Source: Chara braunii
Taxonomy: Eukaryota > Streptophyta > Charophyceae > Charales > Characeae
Direction: 5' to 3'
DNA length: 27,793 nt
Assembly: GCA_003427395.1 (NCBI GenBank)
Contig: BFEA01000408.1
Coordinates: forward strand, 617,045-644,837
The notes below the pieces were generated by a model. It had not been told where the DNA came from and did no database searches. It was given only the letters and a program-made list of their open reading frames with translations. A program made the position numbers and the translations under genes. Positions 9,600-17,165 of the stretch are shown one piece after another. Numbering within the stretch: position 1 is the first letter of the stretch; each line of letters opens with the position of its first letter.

Positions 9600-10340
9600 G
9601 CTTTGTCATATTCTGTCCTCCCTTCCATTAGGCAGCAGTCCCGTTCCCCTCGGGACAGGAGGCAACACCGCGGGGCACGGCCCGACTGAGCCCCGCGGAT
9701 CATCCGCTAGGACTGGAGCAAGTCTCAGAGGACTAGTGCGGCCCCTATGCGCGAGGGGCGGGCATAAATTGGGGAACGACCAAGCCTTGTGGGTTTCCAT
9801 TGAGCTCCGATGCATCGCGTTGCTGCACGCTGGGCGCGCTATCGAGTGACGAGAGAGCGGGCACTGGGACAGGAGGTCAGCAAAGACGGAGTAATGGTGA
9901 CGACAACGTGAAACAAGGGCAAGAGGGGCGGAGTGAATAGTGGAGAGTATGGCTGAGAGGAGTCCCACTGTGACTGTGAGAAGTGATCGTCCTATATAAA
10001 TAAGCCTTATGTATATATTTGTATGTACCTTGGGCATGCGCGCGGCTTATTGTGATCGTGCGCAAGGGTTAACCAAATTATGGCTTGAGAGAAAAGGGAG
10101 ATCGCCTTTTACCCTTTGCTTTTTAGAGATTTTTATAGTCGGACGTTGGTCCTGGGGCGGGATTCAAGGTCCTTGTCCAGGACATCCCAAGCCCTAGACT
10201 CTGCAGGGAAGGAATCTGCCCCCGTGCAGAGCCTATTTGCCTTGCCTGCCGAGACACTCAGACCAAAGGCGGAGGTCTCGCGGCGGCTGCACAACAACGG
10301 TTTTGGCGGTACGAGATGTAGGAGCTGCGTGGAGGGGAAC
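9599..10340. other. Interval without a recognisable gene
   Basis: There is no domain-bearing frame. Minus-strand open frames of 60-143 codons exist but are rich in Ser/Leu/Arg and look random. The interval contains one copy of a 28-nt sequence (9964-9991) repeated at 14594-14621, directly followed by CTATATAAATAAG, which resembles a TATA box. It could be the body of a non-coding transcript retroposed with the poly(A) at 9431-9598. Confidence 0.4.
9964..9991. repeat. 28-nt dispersed repeat, copy 1
   Basis: Starts CCCACTGTGACTGTGAGAAG and ends GTGATCGTC. It differs at one base from 14594-14621. It is followed by CTATATAAATAAG and by TATG/TGTATG-rich sequence that is only loosely similar beyond the first copy. 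Function unknown. Confidence 0.75.
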
Positions 10341-10349
10341 AAGTTAAAA

Positions 10350-12323
10350 GAGGGGGATGCATCTACCTGTGTTTTAGGGAATGATTCATTCCGTTTTTGT
10401 TCATCCTATCTACAGGACTAGCGTGGGTTAGTCGCGGGGTGGNGTGCTTACCTGTTGACCGGTGAGCTGCTCGTCCCATCGAATGAAGTAGCTGGGGCAA
10501 GCCGCGCGGAGAGAGGTGGCTTACCTCGTAGCNTGGTCGAAGTAGTGGNAGTGAATACCCCCATGTTTGAGCTGTAGATTCATCCGGTTCTGCTCGCTGG
10601 AGGAACCGCGAAGCCGCTACGGAAGGAAAGGGCTGTGCAGCTGTTTCGAGCAAGGAAGAGAGACGAGAAGGAAGAGAGTAACCTTCTGTGATAGAGGAAC
10701 CACCCGCCATCGTCATCGCCATGGCTGTGTTGCCCCTCCGTGGTTGGTCGTGGTACTTGTCTTCGTCAAGCCGGAGGGGTTTATCATGGTGATGGAGCTT
10801 GTTTAAGTGCTGCTCGTAGTNGCAATCACTATTGTCATCGCGACCGTTTTTCTTCCCTGAAGACCCGTGCTACCCGTCACCATGCTAGGCTTCAGNCGGG
10901 TAGAGCATCTGGCACGGCGTGATAACGTATCTCCCGTGCAATAGCGGTAGGATCGTCCGCTTTGCCCATCTTGTTGATGGAATGGGCATGAGGCCAGCCG
11001 CACTGTTGGAGGCTTACCAACTGGCNAGTGTTTGCTTGTCGTAAGGGGTGCACAGGCTGTATTCTCAGCAGGGCGTTACTCACAGAGGGGGGGGTGTGGC
11101 ATCGATCGGACTGGGCAACGTGTGGAAAGGGGCGAGAAGGTGAGGAGTATAGAGCAAGGGGGCACCTACCTTAGAACGGGTGATGCAGGATTGGTGGTGC
11201 GGGGTGAACCGAACGCCATGCTGTGGGGGCAGAGCCATGCGTAGTGGCACGACGGAAAGGCGGAGCTGGCAGTGCGCTATTCCCATGCTCTAGTGAAAGA
11301 TTCATTCAGTTCTTACCTCCGCTCGAAAGGGGGCAGCGCGAGGCCAGCGCGTGTTGGGGACTCGCCTGGGCTGGCCGATGTGATTCTCAGTCGTGGAGCT
11401 AAGCCATGGCAGATTGGCTGCAGGGGCTGCAGGCCTGTCTGCTGGCCCAGAGCAAGGGAGTGAGTTGCGAGACTGAGAGCTTACCAGTTGGTTGGTGAGC
11501 CGCTCAGCCTGTTGAACGCAGGGGCTGAGAGGTCGCCCACCTGTCTCTTTGGCCAGGGCACCGTCCATCCCAAGCAAAGCAAAGCGGGAAAACTCACTTG
11601 TTGGCTGACACGATGTTCATCCTGCTGACTGAGAAGGTAGAAACAGACTGCTGCTGTGGATACTAAGTTGAACTGTGGGGCTGAGCGCGCTATGCCTACA
11701 GCAGACGTGGCTGCGGCTCAGATAAGACATGGGGAGAGGGGGATAGGCTGCGAGGGAGGCCTGTCGGCACTAACTACTATTGTGTATCCTGGCAGCTAAG
11801 GGGCCCTCGCAGCCCCATAGCCGGGCGTTCTGCAGGTCATTTTAACTGCAGTGTCTGCTAAAGCAATTGCTGGGGTTGGGTTTAGGCTGCTGCGTTCGCC
11901 AACGTACGGCTGCAGCATCAGATGAGGAAGCAAAAGGATAGTGCGGAAAGGTGACTGGGCGGAAGGGAAGGCTGCTGCCGTAACTAGGGGGTGTGACTGC
12001 AAAAGGGGGTTACCACTTTGAGCTAGGAGTCTGTCAGGAGAGGCTGGTTCTGCTATTTGACTTTGGGAGTTGACCGAGCTGTGATACTTGGCCATCATTG
12101 CGGGGCCCTCAGGCGCTGAAGACATCAAGGCCCTCTCATGCGAGTCTGAGTGCACCCCTCTTGTATCTGAGAGACTTAATGCTTCTCTTTCTGCCCTTCT
12201 CACTCTTAGTCTAGTCCATTGGTCNGGAGAGGAGGGNTGCAGGCGGNATTGCAACCCGTAATCCNCGCCAAGGCCTTTGTGGGAGGTTGCCCCACCGATT
12301 GNGGGAACCCTGCTGNGACTCAA
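10350..12323 (-). CDS. Possible multi-exon minus-strand gene with duplicated short exons (hypothetical)
   Basis: No known domain was recognised. The case rests on splice-donor-like sites on the minus strand. Exon/GT boundaries are at 10452/10451, 10525/10524, 11018/11017, 11170/11169, 11317/11316, 11485/11484 and 11598/11597. Five of the seven are GTAAG, the others GTAGGT and GTGAGT. Codons before four of them give related peptides: VQQAERLTNQL, IRWDEQLTGQQ, SQQDEHRVSQQ and LRQANT-QL (one residue is N-masked), as if one short helical exon had been duplicated. Upstream on the same strand, 11796-12323 is a 175-codon open frame, Ser/Pro/Ala-rich with several Ns. Acceptor sites and exon starts could not be fixed, so the limits are the span of the evidence only. 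It may be a decayed gene or chance. Confidence 0.3.
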
Positions 12324-12339
12324 GAGGAGTTCTGGAGNC

Positions 12340-12613
12340 AGGGAACTTAGAGGTAACCTTTGCTTTCCCTTATAAACCCGGTATAACCCCTACCTACATT
12401 CCTCCCTATGTATTGTTTGGCTACGCTGAGTGCGACCTCTACCTTGACTTTTGGATTGACTTTCAGTATACAAATCAGACCAACTAAAGGAATGTTTGTA
12501 TAATGTGAGGTTCGGTTTCTTGACTGTCTGAAGGCAGATTGTCACAAGGGGTTGCATCAGGGGGAAGGTTGGGAGGAAGGCAGTTTTGCTTGCGACAAGA
12601 CGGGTCTTATGAG
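12340..12613. other. Leader of the AT-richer non-coding tract
   Basis: No gene. The sequence becomes visibly more AT-rich from about 12340. It contains CCCTTATAAACCCGGTATAACC-like sequence near 12370, a possible TATA element upstream of the hairpin array. Whether it drives transcription of the array cannot be told from sequence. Confidence 0.35.
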
Positions 12614-13446
12614 GTCAGGAATTGTTTCTAAGATGAATGGCTTGACTGCTATGTTTTATTCTGTTTTCTGAAGAACCAAGCATTGTTTCTAAGATGAATG
12701 GCTTGGTTGTTGTGTTTCTCTAATCGTGCCAGACATTGTTTCTAAGATGAATGGCCTGGCTACTTATTTCTGAGGGGTATTGCTTGCTTGACTTTTCAGG
12801 GCCAGACATTGTTTGTAAGATGAATGGTCTGGCCGCCGTTTACTTGGGTGGTTTCTGAACAGTCTCTGGGTCGGACCCAGGGTACTCTGTTTTTATTTGT
12901 GTGTGCTGAAAAAGGGGGAGCTGAGCATTGTTTCTAAGATGAATGACTCATCTCTCCTTGGTTGTTTTATTCAGAGGGAGGACTCAGGCCAGAGGACTAG
13001 ACATTGTTTCTAAGATGAATGGTCTAAGTCTGAGGCCTCAGGACCATAATAAGAACAAAGGAATAAGATTCTCTATATTGTGATATATATATATGTACTC
13101 ATATACGAACAAGGCTAGCCAGGTATTGTTTCTAAGATGAATGGCCTGGCTATAGCCCTATCACAAGCGAAAAGAGTATAACATAGAGCTGTAACTGAAA
13201 GTAACCTGGGCAGGATGAGCATTGTTTCTAAGATGAATGGCTCAACCCTACGCCCTCCTTTTGAAGATTAAGGTGCAGAGAAATATATATAACTTGGCTA
13301 TTTAAACAGTTCAGGGTGACTAAGCATGGTTTCTAAGATGAATGGCTTAGTCACATGCCCAACAAAGAGAAAAGTAGTTGTGCAGCCTGTTCCTGTATTA
13401 CTAAGGCAGAGGGCTGGTATTGTTTCTTAGATGAATGACCAGTCCC
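12614..13446 (+). repeat. Array of ten hairpins with a constant loop and covarying stems
   Basis: The segment ATTGTTTCTAAGATGAATG, or a version with one or two changes, starts at 12621, 12682, 12735, 12808, 12927, 13003, 13125, 13221, 13326 and 13419. Spacing is irregular, 53-122 bp. Each copy is flanked by arms that pair with each other but differ between copies. Examples are AACCAAGC/GCTTGGTT (12674-12681 and 12701-12708), GGCCAGAC/GTCTGGCC (12800-12807 and 12827-12834), TAGCCAGG/CCTGGCTA (13116-13123 and 13145-13152), GTGACTAAGC/GCTTAGTCAC (13316-13325 and 13345-13354) and GGGCTGGT/ACCAGTCCC (13411-13418 and 13438-13446). CATT and AATG inside the core can extend the stem, leaving a loop of about 12 nt. 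Sequence between copies is unrelated. Strand is assigned for convenience; the reverse complement forms the same stems. The pattern of constant loop and changing but complementary arms points to selection on structure. Confidence 0.9.
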
Positions 13447-13645
13447 AATGCCCTATGTAAGCAGGGTATAAAGGGTTAAAACACTGAAAGACTATGAACT
13501 AATGTTTGCTAAAGTCAACCTGGGGTTGGTGAAAATACTTACTTTTGTGGTTTGGCCTGCATGGGACTAAGTGGCATCACTACCTAGTATGAGATTGAGT
13601 TGATAGGTAGTTGCTGTAGAGCCTCGCCACGTGCTAAGACCTGTA

Positions 13646-13952
13646 GGAGTTAGACTCAATTTCTGCATTTTCTGAGATAGTTTTTTTACTTAGTTTGATT
13701 TCTGCATTTATCTGAGTTCTTTTTTCACACTTGGGCTTGTATAAATCTTGGTGAGCCACTTTTCCTACGGGGAGCGCTGCCGAAATTTCTGCAGATCCAA
13801 GGAGTTAGACAAATCTCTGACTTTTCAAAAAGTTCAAATTGTCTGAATCGTATCTATTCCTGTTTTTATATTCAGGCTTATATAAATTCTAGAAAAGCAG
13901 TTTTCCTACGGGAAGCGCTGCCAAAATTTTTTTAGTTTAGAGGAGTTAGACT
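13646..13952 (+). repeat. 141-bp tandem units with TATA-like motifs
   Basis: GGAGTTAGAC occurs at 13646, 13801 and 13942. TTTTCCTACGGG occurs at 13760 and 13901. GGGCTTGTATAAAT (from 13733) matches AGGCTTATATAAAT (from 13874). The last two units keep a 141-bp period; the first is more diverged. Each of the two good units has TATAAAT about 20 bp before TTTTCCTACGGGnAGCGCTGCC. They could be duplicated core promoters or LTR fragments. No coding is seen. Confidence 0.7.
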
Positions 13953-14560
13953 ATATCATGACAGGTGGCATAGTTGGCAGCCCACTCTGTATAAGGGAAA
14001 CCCAGCTAAAGGTCTACCTTTTCTTGGAGTCCTGACCTAGGATTAGGCTCAGACCTAGTTTGGCTACCAGGAAGTTTGACGGAGCCGCTGTATAGAAGAT
14101 AGTTCGCGCAGGACTTACAGGTTTAGTCTTGGGCGTTGACCTGTCTTGTATTACAGGCCAACTTGATTGATCAGATTCAGGACTTGGACTAGGTTCAACT
14201 GATCCGTTGAGGATCATCAACTGTTATCATTGATAACAGGTCGGTTGTCGATTCGTCGGTTCACGACTCAATTCCTACTCGCTCCCCATACTCAACCTAA
14301 AAGGCTTTAGCCCTGATGATCTTCTTGTTTGTTAAGGGTTTCACCCAGACTTTTTATTGAATAACCATTTAACAAAAGTACCGAGTATTTAATTAAGGTT
14401 GGTCGGCTGGAGGATGGGGCTTGCATGGCTAAGGCAAGGGATATGGGAATAGGAACTGGGTGGAGTTGACTCCGTGTAGTGTGTGGACTCTTGTTTGACT
14501 TTTGATGTGATTGCAGGTATGTTCAGAGACTTGGGGTCTTGGTTGGGATGCCTTGCGGTC
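13953..14560. other. Non-coding interval after the 141-bp units
   Basis: No gene was recognised. It contains a short perfect hairpin at 14221-14239 and otherwise unique, moderately AT-rich sequence. GGTTGGTCGGCTGGAGGATGG at about 14397 marks the return to higher GC. Confidence 0.4.
14221..14239. repeat. Perfect 8-bp hairpin CTGTTATC-ATT-GATAACAG
   Basis: An inverted repeat with a three-base loop, preceded by a weaker one, GATCCGTTGAGGATC (14201-14215). No T-run follows, so a terminator role is not indicated. Confidence 0.7.
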
Positions 14561-14561
14561 G

Positions 14562-14583
14562 CACATATATATATATATATAAC
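14562..14583. repeat. (TA)n microsatellite
   Basis: About nine TA units lie roughly 10 bp before the second copy of the 28-nt repeat. It could act as a TATA element, but simple repeats of this length are common by slippage. Confidence 0.8.
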
Positions 14584-14593
14584 TAAAAGAAGA

Positions 14594-14621
14594 CCCACTA
14601 TGACTGTGAGAAGTGATCGTC
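14594..14621. repeat. 28-nt dispersed repeat, copy 2
   Basis: Identical to 9964-9991 except A for G at 14600. The sequence before it is unrelated to that before copy 1. The sequence after it is only loosely similar (TG/TA-rich with GTAC motifs). Confidence 0.75.
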
Positions 14622-14699
14622 ACATAATTACTCCCCTTGTGCATATGTGTGTGCTAGTGCATGTGTACGTACGTAAGCAACTAGCGCGACCTGAAGTGC

Positions 14700-16276
14700 C
14701 CGCATACTAGGGGTCCATCGAAGGTTGGGGTGAATAGAGGGGAGGGGATGTCCCCCCCCAATTCTTGTTTCTTTTCCTTGTTGCGATTCATCTTGGTGGA
14801 ACGATAAAGTTACTGGCGGAAGGGCTAGCGCGCTGCTAGTGATGCGCCAAAGAACTCACCACCGCGCCAAACCCCTTCCTTCCCTAGGCGCCATCTTACC
14901 CCGCACCCTTTGGGACACCTCAGGGTGCAGAAGGCGGAAAGGCCCTCAGGTCCATTGGATAAGCGCCACGCGCGAGACTTGGTATAAAATCGCGCAGGCG
15001 TAGGGCCAAGCTCACATTGACTCGCGATGCAAGCGTACGCAAGCACTCACAATGACGCCCATACTCGCGTGGCCCTCGTTAATCTCGAGGGTCGCGTTCG
15101 ACACTCAAGTGTCGGCTGACAAGCGCCTCGAGGGGTAAACTCTCGACGCTGGACAACCGCCATGCGTGGTTGAAGACCACACTCTCTTTTGCACCCTGCG
15201 CAGAGGGGTTGAGTACACAGCTTTAAGTTGTCGTGGCGGTCAAACATCAAGGGGTTTGACTTTGACGGCCGCCACGGACTATAACGTCCAACCATGAAAA
15301 CGCAAAAAGGAAACTCACTCCAATCCTCATTGGCTGATGGCCCTCAAAAATGGAAGGGGGTGGGCAAGCCCAAACGACGCGCGTGCAGAGGAGGCCCGGC
15401 ATCCTACCCATTGGCTACCCGACGTCCGGGATAATGAGGCCCGTACACGGACTCCTATAGGCCGATCGGGACTAGCCCCCCCCCCTGCCCACGTGCCGCT
15501 TCGCATTGCAAAAATCCCAAGTTTATTGGTCGTGTCGCGCTCGTGGTCTCGCCACCTGACCCATAACTCTTTTAGTGCGGGATGCGACGAGTGCCACGCG
15601 CGCGAACTTAGTATAAGATCACGAGGGCGCTGGACTTACACATACTATCTTGTTATGCAACTTTACACAAGTACTGTAATGACGGCGCATTATGTGGTGT
15701 CCATACCCAAATGGCTTATTCTGAGCCAATGGGGTCATCTCCGACGCTCGGGCGTTGGCTGAGGCGCCCGCAAAAAGCAGGGTTAATGTGTGTGTGTGTG
15801 CTCTTTTTTTTTGTATGTGATTGTAGAGTGGTGTGCGCGTGGTGTGTGGGATGTGTCCTAGTCGACCCACGACGAGCCGCGCTTGGGACTTCAACCCCCC
15901 AAGATGGCGATTCGCGTACGGGTCCGATAGGCGTATTACCGCGCGTGCCCCTTATGCTACAGCGAATGGGAAACGCCCCCGGCTGGTCCACCTCTGCGAC
16001 TGCAACCGAGTAGCTTTCGTACTNTGGACTGGTAGCTCNGCGGGGATACGCCCACCGAAGGGAGGCGACAACTCCCGTAAGGTGGAGGTAAGTTGTGCCT
16101 CGCGTAGGCCCTATCCTGTCGTAGGGGCTCGCGAGAGGTATGGCTGGCGCACTCGGNTGGAGCGGCCTAAGGAAGCTCCGTTTGTGTGTTCGTGACAAGG
16201 TTAGTCCAACTCCTGCGTGACGCGGCTGAGAGGGTCCCNCGCTGCCACGAGCAGTGCCGGACCGATGCGCTCGACA
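14700..16276 (+). mobile_element. Probable plus-strand LTR remnant(s) with TATA-bearing diverged repeats
   Basis: GCGCCACGCGCGAGACTTGGTATAAAATCGCGCAGGCG-type sequence at 14963-15000 is repeated in diverged form at 15591-15630. Each has a TATA-like octamer (14983-14990 and 15612-15619) followed by related CAAG/AATGACG sequence about 60 bp on. ATTGG boxes occur upstream of the second. The interval ends GACA at 16273-16276, two bases before a tRNA-Asp primer-site-like sequence, which is where an LTR end should be. I found no TG start or second LTR, so the left limit is arbitrary. No protein-coding gene is seen, although several short frames are open. Confidence 0.35.
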
Positions 16277-16278
16277 GG

Positions 16279-16353
16279 TGGCGTCGTTGCCGGGGATCGA
16301 ACCCGGGTCTCCTGCGTGACAGGCAGGGATACTTACCACTATACTACGGCGGC
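16279..16353 (-). tRNA. tRNA-Asp(GTC)-like sequence with CCA, fused to integrase; probably a cDNA-derived pseudogene
   Basis: The minus strand reads as tRNA-Asp. It has D-arm TAGTATAGTGGTAAGTAT, an anticodon stem-loop CCTGC-CTGTCAC-GCAGG with anticodon GTC, and T-arm CCGGG-TTCGATC-CCCGG. The acceptor 3' strand CAACGAC, discriminator G and CCA (16279-16281) follow. The 5' acceptor strand (16347-16353, GCCGCCG) mispairs at three of seven positions, all C opposite A. Eukaryotic tRNA genes do not encode CCA, and no T-run terminator follows. On the plus strand TGGCGTCGTTGCCGGGGATC is what a tRNA-Asp primer-binding site looks like, and the 5' end of the tRNA runs directly into integrase codons. I read it as an over-extended copy of a primer tRNA, not a working tRNA gene. 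Confidence 0.75.
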
Positions 16354-16948
16354 GCACCCTCAAGCAAATGCTCCTGTGGAAAGGGGGCACAATACCATCA
16401 CAAATCTCTTGGCTAAGTGGACGGGGGGCAAGCCTGGTCAGTGGCTGAAATTCCCACGAGCGACTTTCTTCGTGGAGAATATTANGGTGAAGATGACNAC
16501 CAAGTATGCGCCAGCCACGCTATGGTACGGGAGACACGCCACCTTCCCTATAGAAAGCTTTATGAAGACGTGGAGGCGCCAGGACTTGGAAGTAAATCTG
16601 TCCTTTGAAGAACTGCTCGATATCCGGGCACGGCAAGTGGGAGCGGCCGAGGAAAGATTGCCAGAGGCCGCTGGTCAGGTAGAGAGAACTCGTATGGAGG
16701 ATAAGATGAGGTGGGACCAAATGGCCAAGGTACGGAAAGAGCCCTTGGCAGTGGGAGATAGCGTGCTATTATANGACTCATCCCTGGAAAAGCANTGGTC
16801 ACGAAAACTTGACAAAAGATGGTTGGGGCCCTACAGGATTGTGCGATGCGGCGAGTTTGGGGCGTACCAGATCAAAGAGCTAAACGNCACGGAATGGAAA
16901 GATTGGGTATCCGGGACAAGGCTAAAGAAGTTCGTGGCAAGGGAATAG
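16350..16948 (+). pseudogene. Integrase C-terminal fragment of a plus-strand Ty3/gypsy element
   Basis: It starts at AAHPQANAPVERGH, the block containing the third catalytic Glu of the integrase core (V-E-R). A helical region follows (TFFVENI ... YAPATLWYGRHATFPIESF), then the coiled linker and the C-terminal SH3-like GPY/F region (VGDSVLL ... KLDKRWLGPYRIV). It ends RLKKFVARE-stop (TAG 16946-16948). The zinc-binding module and the first two Asp positions are missing, because the tRNA-Asp-like sequence replaces everything upstream. RT, RNase H and protease are absent on this strand. The reading frame is otherwise uninterrupted over about 200 codons, with three Ns. No chromodomain follows, so this family differs from the minus-strand element. 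Confidence 0.85.
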
Positions 16949-17143
16949 GTAAAACCGCAACCCCTCCCAGTAACTGCGATCCCTCCNAGAATAGACCCTC
17001 GTCCTAAGTATTGCATGCCATTATTGAAAGCGAAGATAGGCTTGATATGCCTGAAAATTGGGTGCATATTTGCTCTGAGGACTGCTGAAACNATATGCTG
17101 ATCCTNTCGTGTGCCTGTCTGTTTCGTTTNNCCTGATGTGCAG
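16949..17143 (+). other. Candidate intron between integrase and gag-like ORF
   Basis: GTAAAA at 16949-16954 directly follows the integrase stop. The interval ends with a pyrimidine-rich stretch (GCCTGTCTGTTTCGTTT) and CCTGATGTGCAG, where CTGAT resembles a branch point and 17142-17143 is AG. The length is 195 bp. The gag-like ORF starts 22 bp later. The donor is weak at +5, so the call is tentative. Confidence 0.3.
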
Positions 17144-17165
17144 GTNTGACTTTTTGAAGGCAGCC

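Noticed and set aside
9216-9703. Plus-strand poly-Phe and minus-strand poly-Lys open frames
   Set aside because: They are translations of the poly(T)/poly(A) tract.
12614-13446. CRISPR-like array (repeats with variable spacers)
   Set aside because: The spacing varies from 53 to 122 bp, each repeat's arms change from copy to copy, the context is eukaryotic and no cas gene is present.
12614-13446. Cluster of box C/D or H/ACA snoRNAs
   Set aside because: No consistent RUGAUGA plus CUGA boxes at the stem, no ANANNA/ACA pair, and the conserved part lies in the loop, not beside the terminal stem.
14562-14583. (TA)n as a proven promoter
   Set aside because: A simple slippage repeat; nothing else at the site supports a transcription start.
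16279-16353. Functional tRNA-Asp gene
   Set aside because: CCA is encoded, the acceptor stem has three mismatches, no pol III terminator follows, and the 5' end runs straight into integrase codons.
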